From assembly GCA_913057435.1 (NCBI GenBank), contig CAJXNY010000023.1, positions 19,801 to 83,800 of the forward strand: DNA of 64,000 nt, given 5' to 3'. A model generated the notes under the pieces. It had not been told where the DNA came from, made no database searches, and was given only the letters and a program-made list of their open reading frames with translations. Position numbers and translations under genes: made by a program. The first letter of the stretch is position 1. Each line of letters starts with the position of its first letter. The DNA comes from an uncultured Oceanospirillaceae bacterium. Lineage in GTDB: Bacteria > Pseudomonadota > Gammaproteobacteria > Pseudomonadales > Balneatricaceae. This document shows, piece by piece, positions 1-11,226 of the stretch.

Positions 1-174
1 GTGATCGAAGGGCCGATCCGCAAAGGTCAGATCTACGGTAAAGCACGGGTGATGCTGGGCGGCAAGCTGGTGGCGGAACAGTCGCTGGTGGCACTGGAAG
101 ATATCCCCCAGGCCGGCGTGATGAAGCGTATCTGGCACTCAATTATGATGTTCTTCCTCAGCCTGATGGGTTGA
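1..174 (+). CDS. dacA: D-alanyl-D-alanine carboxypeptidase (PBP5/6 type), C-terminal end only
   Basis: Partial gene running in from the left edge; only the last 57 codons are present. The visible part has the small beta-rich C-terminal domain (KGQIYGKARVMLGGK, then LVALEDIPQAG) and ends in an amphipathic helix, RIWHSIMMFFLSLMG. Low-molecular-weight PBPs use such a helix to sit on the periplasmic face of the inner membrane. The family trims the terminal D-Ala from peptidoglycan pentapeptides. The catalytic SxxK domain lies outside the window, so the call rests on the C-terminal pattern and on the downstream dat-ybeD-lipB order, which usually follows dacA. Confidence 0.85.
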   Translation: MIEGPIRKGQIYGKARVMLGGKLVAEQSLVALEDIPQAGVMKRIWHSIMMFFLSLMG

Positions 175-268
175 TCAAGGCCAGTTTGCACAAAAATGCC
201 TACATTTAGAGGGGGCGTCCGTCGACGTTCTGCCTGATGTGGGCATTTTCGGTTTACAGGACAGGTGT

Positions 269-1132
269 ATGAATATCGTTTATCTCAATGGTGTTTTTTT
301 ACCCGCGCAGGATGCACATATTTCTGTATTCGATCGGGGCTTTCTGTTCGGTGACAGCGTGTATGAGGTCATCCCCTTTTATCAGGGGCAGGGCTTTCAG
401 CTGAGCCATCACTTGCAACGGTTGCGTCATAGCTTGCGCGCAGTACGGATTCATAGCGAACTGGACTGGGCCGATATACTGAAGGAACTGGTTGAGCAAA
501 ACGGCGGTGGTAACCTGTCGGTGTATCTGCAGGTCAGTCGTGGTGATGTGGGTGAGCGCTCACATAGTTTTGATGAGGCAATGGCGCCGACGGTGTTTGC
601 CTGTTGCCAGCCGATCCGGGATATCTATTCGCTGGATGTCAGCGAAGTCGAGTCGATCAAAGCGATTGTGACGGCGGACATGCGCGGCCATCGTTGCGAT
701 ATTAAATCCACCTGCCTGCAGCCGAATATCATGGAATTGCAGCAGGCCCGTGCCCAGGGGGCGGGGGAAGCATTGCAGATGCGTGATGGATTGCTGACTG
801 AGGGTACCTCCAGCAATCTGTATGTGGTGCGTCAGAATGTGATTTATACGCCCAAACTGGGCTCTGAAATTTTAGGTGGGGTGACCCGCCAGCTGGTGCT
901 GGAACTGGCCGATGAACATGGCATCCAGCTTCAGGAAAAGGATTTGGATTACGAACAGCTACTTGATGCGGATGAAGTCTGGATCTCCAGCTCGACCCGG
1001 GCAGTGGTGCCGGTGGTTGAAGTGGATGGCGAACTGATTGGCGAGGGTACGCCGGGCCCTCTCTGGCAGCAGATGTATCAGTTGTTCGTTGAGTATCACC
1101 AGGTATTGATGACAGGTCGAAAAGATGGCTGA
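269..1132 (+). CDS. dat: D-amino acid aminotransferase (class IV PLP enzyme)
   Basis: Class IV aminotransferase of 287 aa that interconverts D-alanine/2-oxoglutarate and pyruvate/D-glutamate, supplying D-amino acids for the cell wall. The PLP lysine is in RCDIKST, and the family pattern EGTSSNLYVV for cofactor binding follows. The ORF opens at 239, but the ATG at 269 (MNIVYLNGVFLP) gives the normal family N-terminus and follows an ACAGG-like ribosome site, so 269 is preferred. The 3' end overlaps ybeD by 8 bp, implying coupled translation. Its position between dacA and ybeD fits a cell-wall role. Branched-chain aminotransferase or aminodeoxychorismate lyase are less likely alternatives. Confidence 0.88.
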   Translation: MNIVYLNGVFLPAQDAHISVFDRGFLFGDSVYEVIPFYQGQGFQLSHHLQRLRHSLRAVRIHSELDWADILKELVEQNGGGNLSVYLQVSRGDVGERSHSFDEAMAPTVFACCQPIRDIYSLDVSEVESIKAIVTADMRGHRCDIKSTCLQPNIMELQQARAQGAGEALQMRDGLLTEGTSSNLYVVRQNVIYTPKLGSEILGGVTRQLVLELADEHGIQLQEKDLDYEQLLDADEVWISSSTRAVVPVVEVDGELIGEGTPGPLWQQMYQLFVEYHQVLMTGRKDG

Positions 1133-1397
1133 GCAAGACGCACCAAAGATTGAATTTCCATGCGCTGATTATCCAATCAAGGTGCTGGGTAAAAACGAAG
1201 ATAACTTCCGCGGTTTCGTGATTGAAACCCTGCAAAAATATGACCCGCAACTGGCACTGGACAAAGTGACTGTCAATGACAGCAGTAAAGGCACCTTTAC
1301 TTCCGTGACGCTGTTTATCACGGCTGCCAGTGAGGAACAGCTGAAAACGCTGCATCAGGAGCTGATGGCCTCGGGTCGTGTGAGAGTCGTATTCTGA
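1125..1397 (+). CDS. ybeD: YbeD/DUF493 family protein
   Basis: A 90-aa protein of the DUF493 (YbeD) family, a small ACT-like alpha/beta fold. It is found beside lipB in many gammaproteobacteria, and its biochemical role is not established. Family features seen are the N-terminal [14 protein letters not shown] and the C-terminal hexapeptide-like ending SGRVRVVF. It overlaps dat at its start and shares TGATG with lipB at its end, so the three genes are almost certainly one transcript. Confidence 0.88.
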   Translation: MAEQDAPKIEFPCADYPIKVLGKNEDNFRGFVIETLQKYDPQLALDKVTVNDSSKGTFTSVTLFITAASEEQLKTLHQELMASGRVRVVF

Positions 1398-2047
1398 TGG
1401 CACTGGCTGAGCAACTGGTGATCCGGCAGCTGGGCCTGCAGCCTTATCTGCCCATCTGGGAGCGGATGCAGAAGTTTACTGCTGAGCGTCATGCCGATAC
1501 CGTCGATGAAATCTGGCAGCTGGAACATGAACCGGTCTTTACCCAGGGTCATGCGGGGAAAGCTGAGCACCTGATCGCGACCGGTGATATACCGGTCGTC
1601 GAGGTGGACCGTGGCGGTCAGGTAACGTACCACGGGCCGGGTCAGTCGGTGGTGTACCTGATGATCAACATTCGCCGTAAGAAACTGGGCGTGAAACACA
1701 TTGTTGCTCAGATGGAGCAGAGTGTGATTGCGCTGCTTAACGATTACGGTATTGAAGCCTTTGCCAAGCCGGATGCCCCTGGCGTCTATGTGGGTAACGC
1801 CAAGATCGCTTCGCTAGGGTTGCGGGTGCGCCATGGCTGCAGCTTCCATGGCCTAGCCTGTAATATCGATATGGATATGACACCGTTTATGCGGATCAAC
1901 CCCTGTGGCTACGCTGGCATGCCGATGACGCAGCTGGCTGAGCTGGTGCCGGGTCTGGATGCTGCTCAGGCCCATCGACGGCTGGTGGTCCATCTGGCGG
2001 AGAAGCTGGGCTATACCCAGCTGAGTGAATACCAGACGCTGGATTAG
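1397..2047 (+). CDS. lipB: Octanoyl-ACP:protein N-octanoyltransferase
   Basis: LipB transfers octanoate from acyl carrier protein to the lipoyl domains of 2-oxoacid dehydrogenases and the glycine cleavage H protein, in the cytosol. The 216-aa product has the signature [12 protein letters not shown], the catalytic lysine in AKIASLG and the catalytic cysteine in FHGLACNID. The start codon overlaps the ybeD stop (TGATGG). In many relatives lipA follows directly. Here a strong terminator follows instead, so the lipoyl synthase must be elsewhere. One substrate could be the E2 encoded at 30272 in this window. Confidence 0.93.
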   Translation: MALAEQLVIRQLGLQPYLPIWERMQKFTAERHADTVDEIWQLEHEPVFTQGHAGKAEHLIATGDIPVVEVDRGGQVTYHGPGQSVVYLMINIRRKKLGVKHIVAQMEQSVIALLNDYGIEAFAKPDAPGVYVGNAKIASLGLRVRHGCSFHGLACNIDMDMTPFMRINPCGYAGMPMTQLAELVPGLDAAQAHRRLVVHLAEKLGYTQLSEYQTLD

Positions 2048-2072
2048 GCTATGCAGGTCTGAGTCGGTAAGA

Positions 2073-2106
2073 AACCCTGTACGTGGCAGCATGTACAGGG
2101 TTTTTT
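2073..2106 (+). terminator. Rho-independent terminator after lipB
   Basis: Perfect 10-bp stem AACCCTGTAC / GTACAGGGTT around a 10-nt loop, running into six Ts. It closes the dacA-dat-ybeD-lipB transcript. Confidence 0.9.
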
Positions 2107-2190
2107 ATACGGTGAAAAGCTTATTTAAACATTGCTAATGTACGATGCCCTCTTTAAATTAGCGTGCTCTTATTTAAGTGGGGTATATCA

Positions 2191-2628
2191 ATGAGCAATC
2201 TGAAAACGGTTTCCGTAACGGCCAGCATGGGTAGTACTGCAATGATTACGGCAGATATTCGTGGCCATAAAGTCGTGATTGATCAGCCGCATGCGGCGGG
2301 TGGTACGGATGAAGGGCCGACACCGCTGGAATACTTTCTGTTCTCGCTGGCTGGTTGCATCGAGTCGATTGCTCGTATCGCGGCAACACAGCGCAAGCTG
2401 GACCTGCGTGGTATGGAAGTGTCTGTTGCAGCCGATCTGAACCCGATGGGACTGATGGGCAAAGCGACGGATGATCGGACAGGTTTTCAGACCATCGATG
2501 TGAAAGCGACGATTGATGCGGATATGACAGACGCGGAAAAAGCACAATTCCTGGATGAAGTCTGCGAGCGCTGTCCGCTGCACGACAATATCCGCCTGGC
2601 AACAACGGTGGCCCACGCGATGGCGTAA
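2191..2628 (+). CDS. OsmC/Ohr family peroxiredoxin-like protein
   Basis: OsmC-family protein of 145 aa. The family reduces organic hydroperoxides in the cytosol with a pair of cysteines. Both are present here: one in SLAGCIESI and one in CERCPLHDNI, the second preceded by an extra cysteine. The ORF opens at 2164, but ATG 2191 (MSNLKTVSVTASM) is the likely start. The subgroup is closest to the YhfA-like or general OsmC branch rather than canonical Ohr, so the substrate cannot be named. It is a single gene, convergent with the cytochrome gene downstream. Confidence 0.82.
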   Translation: MSNLKTVSVTASMGSTAMITADIRGHKVVIDQPHAAGGTDEGPTPLEYFLFSLAGCIESIARIAATQRKLDLRGMEVSVAADLNPMGLMGKATDDRTGFQTIDVKATIDADMTDAEKAQFLDEVCERCPLHDNIRLATTVAHAMA

Positions 2629-2645
2629 AGCCTGCCGGTTACTTG

Positions 2646-2669
2646 CGGGCGTTGCTGCAGCAACGCCCG
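2646..2669. terminator. Hairpin between convergent genes
   Basis: CGGGCGTTGC and GCAACGCCCG form a perfect palindromic stem of about 10 bp between the OsmC gene and the minus-strand cytochrome gene. There is no clear T-run on either side, so termination strength is uncertain. Confidence 0.5.
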
Positions 2670-2678
2670 GCTCTCCTG

Positions 2679-3062
2679 TTATTCGCTGGCTGCCTGCGCC
2701 GGCTCTGCTACTGTTTCGGTCTCAACAGGTGTCTGTAATTTGACGACGTAGTTGGAAATCAGCTGTAGCTTGTCTGGGTTGGTATCCATAAACGTTGGCA
2801 TATTAAGATGACGTTCCTGAGAACCAAACTGCATCAGCATCATCAGTTCATGGTTTTTCAGTGCAGGCCGGTTCGGGTCACGGTTTTCCAGCATAGCGCC
2901 CGGACCACGAATTTTATGACAGTTGCGACAGTAGTAATTGTACAGATCACTGCCCTTGGTCATACGTTCCGGTGTCAGCACGCCCGCGGGTTCATCTTCA
3001 CCGCAGCCGGTCAGAAGCAGTGCCATCAGTGCAGTGCTCAGGACACTCAGTTTTAAACGCAT
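2679..3062 (-). CDS. Small c-type cytochrome lipoprotein
   Basis: A 127-aa single-haem cytochrome c. The N-terminus is a lipoprotein signal with lipobox LLTGC, which predicts an acylated protein anchored on the periplasmic side. One haem site is visible, CRNCH, within YYCRNCHKIRGPGAM. A methionine further on (LNMPTF) is a candidate axial ligand. The tail is acidic and alanine-rich. The redox partner is unknown and no oxidase or peroxidase gene is adjacent. A GGAG ribosome site precedes ATG 3062. It is a single gene. Confidence 0.85.
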   Translation of the reverse strand: MRLKLSVLSTALMALLLTGCGEDEPAGVLTPERMTKGSDLYNYYCRNCHKIRGPGAMLENRDPNRPALKNHELMMLMQFGSQERHLNMPTFMDTNPDKLQLISNYVVKLQTPVETETVAEPAQAASE

Positions 3063-3164
3063 TGATCATACTCCGTTGTTAAGTCCTGATAGCAAGCGTA
3101 GCGCTGTTTGCCAGGTAATGTTAAGACCTGTCAGGACTAATAGCTGATAACAAAAATAGGGTAG

Positions 3165-4187
3165 TCAGCCTGGTAAGTGCAGGGGCTGGCCAGCCAGAGC
3201 CAGGCTGATACTGGAGAGCTCCAGCCACAGATCACCGGGGCGAGCGCCTTTGATCATCTGGTCGATATGAAAGCAGCGCTCCAGTTGCGCCATCAGCAGC
3301 GTCGCTGGGCTGCGGTTGGCGGCCTGTCGCATCTGCTGTTTACGTTTGCCCCATATCCGCTCTCGCTGACACAGGGTGTCATAGGGCACGCCGTTACTAA
3401 GGCCCTGCTGGATTGTCAGCAGGCTACGAATTTCCCGGCTCAGCGCCCATAGCAGTACCGGTGGTTCGGTGCCTTCCTGGCGCAGCACCTGCAGAATTTT
3501 CTGGGTACGAGCTGCCTGGCCCTGCACTGCGGCATCGGTCAGGCCATAGATGTCGTAACGTGAGCTGTCGGAGACGGCCTCGATGACGGCATCGGCATTG
3601 AGGGTCTGGCCGGGGTAGAGCAGGCTGAGTTTATCCAGTTCCTGCTTGGCGGCCAGCAAGTTTCCTTCCACCCGGTCAGACAGTAACTGAGTGGCGTCTT
3701 TATCCAGCGTCAGCCCCAGGCTGCTGGCCCGGTTGCGTAGCCATTGGGGAAGCTGAGCACTGTCGATCGGCCAGATCTCGACCACCACGCCATGTTGCTC
3801 CACCGACTTGAACCAGGCGCTTTTTTTAACGCCACTGTCGAGTTTATCGGCCAGCATCAGCACGACATTGTCCGGGGCGGGGTTGGCCAGGTATTGTTGC
3901 AGAATCTGGCTGGCAGCCTTATTCAGTTTCTGGCTGCCGAGCCGCAGTTCAATGACTTTTTTCTCGGCAAACAGTGACAGTGCATTGGCACATTCAAGCA
4001 GATACTCCCAGTTGAAACTGGCATCCACATGCATGACCTCGCGCTCGCTGAAACCCTGTTTTTGCAGGGTGGCGCGCAGCAAGTCACTGCTTTCTTCCGA
4101 AATCAGCGGCTCATCACCGGTGATCAGATAAATCGGGGCCAGCCCTTTTTTGAGCTGGCCTGAGAGTTGTTCGGGTTTGATCTTCAT
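3165..4187 (-). CDS. holA: DNA polymerase III subunit delta
   Basis: HolA is the delta subunit of the clamp-loader complex; it opens the beta sliding clamp during replication. The 340-aa length is normal. The N-terminal MKIKPEQLSGQLKKGLAPIYLITGDEPLI is typical: a RecA-like fold without the Walker lysine. Clamp-binding residues lie early in the protein. The start overlaps the lptE stop by 4 bp, giving the usual leuS-lptE-holA order. Confidence 0.93.
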   Translation of the reverse strand: MKIKPEQLSGQLKKGLAPIYLITGDEPLISEESSDLLRATLQKQGFSEREVMHVDASFNWEYLLECANALSLFAEKKVIELRLGSQKLNKAASQILQQYLANPAPDNVVLMLADKLDSGVKKSAWFKSVEQHGVVVEIWPIDSAQLPQWLRNRASSLGLTLDKDATQLLSDRVEGNLLAAKQELDKLSLLYPGQTLNADAVIEAVSDSSRYDIYGLTDAAVQGQAARTQKILQVLRQEGTEPPVLLWALSREIRSLLTIQQGLSNGVPYDTLCQRERIWGKRKQQMRQAANRSPATLLMAQLERCFHIDQMIKGARPGDLWLELSSISLALAGQPLHLPG

Positions 4188-4681
4188 TCAGCGGGCTTGA
4201 TCTTCAGGTAGCGACGGACCAGCTGGCGGGCCAGGTCGTCAGCCATCTCCTGTTTAAGCAGGGTTTCCTGTTCTGCAGCCGCTGTCGCAGCATTGGCATC
4301 ATAGGTGTACACCCGTTCTGTACTGAGGGTCTGTGGTTTGAGTACCAGCTGTTCCTTGTGGTCGGTTACCTGGTAATCAACGGTCAGGGTCAGTTCGTAT
4401 TCATCCACCCGGGCTGCCCGATCCAGGGTGACGGTGCGGCGGCGTTCATCGACTTTCAATAGTTCCAGTCGATAAGGCGCCGTGGTGCTAACCTCCAGCT
4501 GATTGAGACGCAGGGTCTCAACCAGGCTGGCGGTCAGACGGTGGTTCCGGGCATGCTGTACCAGCGAGAGCTGGCGCAGATGCTCAGGGACGTCCAGCTG
4601 GCCACGCAGCTGAAAACCACAACCGGTCAGGCCTGTCAGAAGCAGCGCACCCGCTGCAGTAATCAGTGTTCTGCGTTGCAT
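4184..4681 (-). CDS. lptE: LPS-assembly lipoprotein LptE
   Basis: Outer-membrane lipoprotein that plugs the LptD barrel during lipopolysaccharide insertion. The 165-aa precursor has a signal peptide with lipobox LTGCGFQLRG, the classic LptE start. The rest is a short alpha/beta domain with basic segments. It lies between leuS and holA and is translationally coupled to holA, the conserved gammaproteobacterial arrangement. An AAGGGATA ribosome site precedes ATG 4681. Confidence 0.92.
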   Translation of the reverse strand: MQRRTLITAAGALLLTGLTGCGFQLRGQLDVPEHLRQLSLVQHARNHRLTASLVETLRLNQLEVSTTAPYRLELLKVDERRRTVTLDRAARVDEYELTLTVDYQVTDHKEQLVLKPQTLSTERVYTYDANAATAAAEQETLLKQEMADDLARQLVRRYLKIKPAE

Positions 4682-4705
4682 CAGTGGTATCCCTTTGCAC
4701 AGGCC

Positions 4706-7369
<2,664 letters not shown>

Positions 7370-7532
7370 TCACCTGACAATCTGTCAGGTTCCCAGTCAT
7401 TCACCCATAATCGCGGTTTAGCTGATGCCGGTTAAGGAATAAAAAGATGCTGCATAGCATACAATATAAGCGACATCGTCAACAGCATCCGAGTGACCAG
7501 GATGCGCTGATGACAGGCTGAAGGAGATTGTC

Positions 7533-8066
7533 ATGGCTGAGCAAAAAAAACCGGGTAGCACAGGCTTTGTTGCTGCTTATGAGCGTGTAGTAAAACGACT
7601 GGGTTCCAGTCTGGAAAATGCTGAAGTACGTAGCTGGGACTTTCTGCAGAAGCAGATTGAAGAAGCGGTGAATGTTGAGCAGACGGCTGAGCAGATGACT
7701 CAGGACGAGCTTGATCTGCTGGGCGCGTATGTACGCCGCGATATGCAGCAACTGGGCCGCTATAGCCACAAGGCGGGAGAAGGGCTGGCAGCGTTTCTGA
7801 AATTCGACCTTAACTATCTGGAAGGTCAGGTGCTGGACGGACTGAAAAACCTGGCGGATCAGACCCGGATTGACCAGGAGTTGCTGCGTGAACAGCTGGA
7901 TCATGAGAGTGAGCAGTACATAGCGGGTGAGCTGGCAACCGTGGGCACGCTGGAGTGCCTGGAGTGCGGTATGCCGCACCGGCTGTTATCAACGGTGATC
8001 ATTGAGCCCTGTCAAAAATGTGGTGGTAACTATTTCCACCGGGTTTCTGGACCAGTGCCGGAATAA
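7533..8066 (+). CDS. ybeL: YbeL-type zinc-ribbon protein (DUF1451)
   Basis: A 177-aa protein of the YbeL/DUF1451 family. The first two thirds are helical and charged, probably coiled coil. The C-terminus holds a four-cysteine zinc ribbon, CLECG and CQKCGG. The family is common beside leuS in gammaproteobacteria, and its function is not known. A GGAG ribosome site lies ahead of ATG 7533. It is transcribed divergently from leuS. Confidence 0.82.
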   Translation: MAEQKKPGSTGFVAAYERVVKRLGSSLENAEVRSWDFLQKQIEEAVNVEQTAEQMTQDELDLLGAYVRRDMQQLGRYSHKAGEGLAAFLKFDLNYLEGQVLDGLKNLADQTRIDQELLREQLDHESEQYIAGELATVGTLECLECGMPHRLLSTVIIEPCQKCGGNYFHRVSGPVPE

Positions 8067-8441
8067 CACAGTGTAGGTTGTTATGGGGTTCCAGGGAGTA
8101 CTACCCAGGTGAGCTTGTAGCAGGGATACATTCCCGGCTGCAGGCCGCTTATAATATACTACCGAGTACAATTACCTACTTTCTGTGCATGTACGGAAAA
8201 TGCTCTGCGGCGTAGACTTGGCGGCTTAATTAATAAAGTAGCAATATTATATATACAATCGATATGACGCTGTTTTCAGCTCCCGCCAGCAATGCCTCTG
8301 TCTGGTTATCTCCGGCCTGAAAAAGTGTTATAGCGTCTGTTTTTATCGGCAATCCAGTCTTTCGAACTCGCGATACCATTCCGGTTCCGCCCTTGCGTTG
8401 GCAGCGTTCGCTGATATTTTATATTGTGCATTGGAGCACTT
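8067..8441 (+). other. Intergenic region upstream of the PAS chemoreceptor
   Basis: This 375-bp stretch has no convincing ORF. A TATAAT-like hexamer lies near 8149 (CTTATAATATAC), with AT-rich sequence around 8230-8260 that could hold a promoter. No clear operator, riboswitch or terminator with a T-run was seen. Confidence 0.4.
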
Positions 8442-9767
8442 ATGTTTTCGTCTCGAATTAAAAAGCAGTTAGCTGACAGTCAGGCTGCTCTGGCGCAGAG
8501 TGAAGCCCGTTTTACTGCTATCAGTCGCTCCATGGCCGTTATCGAGTTCGCCCCGGATGGGCGGGTAAAAACGGCAAATGATAATTTTCTTCGTTTGATG
8601 GGCTATAACCTGGCTGATATTCAGGGCGAGCACCACCGGATGTTCTGTGAGCCGTCTTACACCAGCAACGCAGAATACAGCAACTTCTGGCAGATGCTGA
8701 ACCGGGGTGATTTTTTCTCAGGCCGCTATCTGCGGCTCAATAAACAGGGCCAGACGGTCTGGCTGGAAGCCAGTTATAACCCGGTGTTTGGTGCCGATGG
8801 TAAACTGGAAAGTGTGATCAAGTTTGCCTCTGATGTCACCGAACGCATGGAAAAGACGCAGCGTCAGACCAGTATCATCAACGCGATCGACCGCTCGATG
8901 GCGATGATCGAATTTAATTTGCAGGGCGACATTCTGGTGGCTAACGACAATTTCCTGTCGACCACCGGCTACATGCTCAATGACATCAAGGGCAAACATC
9001 ACCGGATGTTCTGTACCTCGGATGAGGTGAACTCCCAGCAATACAGCCAGTTCTGGCAGCGGCTGAACCGGGGCGAGTATATTGCCGGCCAGTTCAAACG
9101 GGTGAACAAGTTTGGTGATGTGATCTGGCTGGAAGCTACCTATAACCCGGTATTTGATTCGAATGATAAATTGGCCAAAGTGGTCAAGTTTGCCACCGAT
9201 ATTACTGCCAAGGTGAATCGCCAGGCGGCGGAATCGGAAGCGGCTCGCATGGCGTACGATATCTCGGTGACGACGGATGAAACTACCCAGCAGGGTGAAC
9301 AGGCGGTGCAGAACGCCGTTAGTCTGATGAGCGAACTGGCAGATACCACCCGTGCGGCCTCCGATCATATTGAAGCACTGAATGCCCAGTCTGAACAGAT
9401 TGGCTCCATCGTTAGCACCATCAAGGGGATTGCCGAGCAGACTAACCTGCTGGCTCTGAATGCGGCGATTGAGGCGGCCCGTGCCGGTGAAGCCGGGCGT
9501 GGTTTTGCCGTGGTTGCCGATGAGGTGCGCCAGCTGGCGGCCCGTACCAGTGACTCCACCACAGAAATCACCAATGTGGTGAAGAAAAACCACGACCTGG
9601 CTCAGCAGGCCGTATCCACCATGTCATCCAGCCTGGAGCTGGCTGAGAGTGGTCTGGGGATGGTTAATGAAGCCGGTGAAGTGATGCTCGATATTCGTGG
9701 CAAGGCACAGAGCGTAGTCAGCGCTATCGAAGAGTTCGCCCATACTCTGGATGATGTTTCCCCTTAA
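8442..9767 (+). CDS. Soluble chemoreceptor with two PAS domains (BdlA-like)
   Basis: Methyl-accepting chemotaxis protein of 441 aa with no membrane segment or signal peptide. Two PAS domains follow a short N-terminal coiled coil (about residues 28-140 and 150-260). They are near copies of each other: both contain a MxxIEF start, ANDNFL, GxHHRMFC and GDVIWLEA-like stretches. The C-terminus has the conserved signalling tip, [21 protein letters not shown], and stops soon after. This layout matches BdlA and Aer2-like cytoplasmic receptors that sense redox or haem/flavin ligands through PAS. ATG 8442 ([10 protein letters not shown]) is preferred over 8424. It is a single gene with no che genes nearby. 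Confidence 0.88.
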   Translation: MFSSRIKKQLADSQAALAQSEARFTAISRSMAVIEFAPDGRVKTANDNFLRLMGYNLADIQGEHHRMFCEPSYTSNAEYSNFWQMLNRGDFFSGRYLRLNKQGQTVWLEASYNPVFGADGKLESVIKFASDVTERMEKTQRQTSIINAIDRSMAMIEFNLQGDILVANDNFLSTTGYMLNDIKGKHHRMFCTSDEVNSQQYSQFWQRLNRGEYIAGQFKRVNKFGDVIWLEATYNPVFDSNDKLAKVVKFATDITAKVNRQAAESEAARMAYDISVTTDETTQQGEQAVQNAVSLMSELADTTRAASDHIEALNAQSEQIGSIVSTIKGIAEQTNLLALNAAIEAARAGEAGRGFAVVADEVRQLAARTSDSTTEITNVVKKNHDLAQQAVSTMSSSLELAESGLGMVNEAGEVMLDIRGKAQSVVSAIEEFAHTLDDVSP

Positions 9768-9792
9768 GGTCGTCCCCGCCGACGCTGGCTGT

Positions 9793-11175
9793 TCAGGGCT
9801 GGCGTCGGTAATTCCCCAGATCGCTCTGCCAGTACATTTCCCCCTTATCGACAAAGAATAGATGCGTAGCACCGCCATCCTCTGCGGTTCTGAAACGCCG
9901 TTCGCTAACGGCGAGCAAGGCGGTGCTACGCCCCTCCTCGATATAACTTAACTGACCATTTTGTACGCGCGTTGTCAGCGTAGCAGGCTGATGCTTGCGA
10001 CCCGTAAAACGTGAGGTGACAGCCTGCCAGCGGCCGACCAGCGGGGCCAGTTGCTCTGTGGTCAGCGGTAGTACGTCAATGTCTGGTGCGGGCAGCGGTG
10101 CGGTGACCCACTTTTCCAGTGGCGCGCGCAGTGCCTGCAAGGCGCGGTAGTGGTAAGCATTAATCACCACAAACATGCCGCGTTGACTGTCGGGGTTGTA
10201 GGCAAAATGAGCCAGATAGCCATCACCATCACCACCATGCCCGAGTAACAGTTTTCCATTGCGATACCAGCGGTAGATTCCGGCACCATAGCCGTAGTCA
10301 TGCCCCAGCCTGGCGGCATGGGTTGATTGTGGCTGCTCCATCCGTTGAATCTGTTTTGAACTCAGCAATAATTGACCCTCGTACTGGCCCCGGTTGATCA
10401 GTAGCTTCAATAGCTGACTGAAATCTGCAGCGCTGGTATTGAGCGCGCCGAAAGGCCGAAACAGGGTGTGCCAGTAGGGGATGGGCGTGGTGCGGTCAGT
10501 ATCATAGCCGGTGACAAGTTGTTGTTGCAGCAGGTCGCTGTACTCAGTGCCGGAATCAGACATGTGCAGAGGCGTTAGCAGATTATCGGCGACCCAGCGG
10601 TCCCATGGCTGGCCCGTCACCTGTTCCAGCACCCGCCCGGCATAGCCTGCACCGGCATTGCTGTAGCTGTGATGTAACCCCGGTGGCCATTGAACCTGGC
10701 GGGCTTGAGGGGCAACCTTAAACGCTTCGCCCAGCGATAATGGCTGCGGGTAGTCAAACTCGACCCTGGTCAGGTCTTGCAGCCCGGCGCTGTGTTCCAG
10801 CAACATATTCAGGGTGACCGGTATGGCAGTTGGGTTATGTAACGGTATGTCTGGCAGGTACTGGCGCAGCGGGGCATTCAGCTCGACCAGACCCTGGCCT
10901 GCCAGCTGGTGCAGGCTCAGTCCGGTAATCAGCTTGGTCAACGAACCGACTCGAAATACCGAGTGGGCGGTGACTGGCCGCTGTTTTGTCAGTGAATAAA
11001 ACCCCAGCCCACCTTGCTGTACTGTGGTGTCTGCTTCGACCAGTGCCCAGGCCAGCGCACCGATCTGATACTGCTGGCGTATCTCATTTAACTGGGTCGG
11101 AAGCCTGTTCAGCGCAGCGGCGTTGCTGTGCGTGATATAAAGACATAACAGTAAGGTCAGTGACGCACGGAACAT
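9793..11175 (-). CDS. Exported serine hydrolase of the beta-lactamase/class C family
   Basis: Penicillin-binding/beta-lactamase-fold hydrolase of 460 aa. The catalytic SxxK is in RVGSLTKLITG, the YxN motif in YSNAGAGYAG and the third motif HGG in LGHGGDGDGY. The signal peptide MFRASLTLLLCLYITHSNA supports ATG 11175 rather than the ORF start at 11214. Members include esterases, D-aminopeptidases and peptidases as well as AmpC, so the substrate is unknown and antibiotic resistance should not be assumed. A C-terminal lipocalin-like extension (about residues 370-460) resembles that in other stand-alone family members. It is divergent from the HExxH protein, with starts only 51 bp apart. Confidence 0.82.
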   Translation of the reverse strand: MFRASLTLLLCLYITHSNAAALNRLPTQLNEIRQQYQIGALAWALVEADTTVQQGGLGFYSLTKQRPVTAHSVFRVGSLTKLITGLSLHQLAGQGLVELNAPLRQYLPDIPLHNPTAIPVTLNMLLEHSAGLQDLTRVEFDYPQPLSLGEAFKVAPQARQVQWPPGLHHSYSNAGAGYAGRVLEQVTGQPWDRWVADNLLTPLHMSDSGTEYSDLLQQQLVTGYDTDRTTPIPYWHTLFRPFGALNTSAADFSQLLKLLINRGQYEGQLLLSSKQIQRMEQPQSTHAARLGHDYGYGAGIYRWYRNGKLLLGHGGDGDGYLAHFAYNPDSQRGMFVVINAYHYRALQALRAPLEKWVTAPLPAPDIDVLPLTTEQLAPLVGRWQAVTSRFTGRKHQPATLTTRVQNGQLSYIEEGRSTALLAVSERRFRTAEDGGATHLFFVDKGEMYWQSDLGNYRRQP

Positions 11176-11226
11176 TAGGCGTTCTCCAGCTTCAAAACAG
11201 GTTCGATCAGACATTGGGGGTTAGCA

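Noticed and set aside
729-1403. Long minus-strand ORF of 224 aa over dat and ybeD.
   Set aside because: It is antisense to two well-supported genes, has no family features and reads as a composition shadow.
1397-2190. Looked for lipA after lipB.
   Set aside because: A strong terminator and an OsmC gene follow; absence of lipA here is a common rearrangement and not by itself notable.
9793-11175. Calling the serine hydrolase an antibiotic-resistance beta-lactamase.
   Set aside because: SxxK, YxN and HGG motifs are shared by many esterases and peptidases, and the C-terminal extension and context do not point to AmpC.
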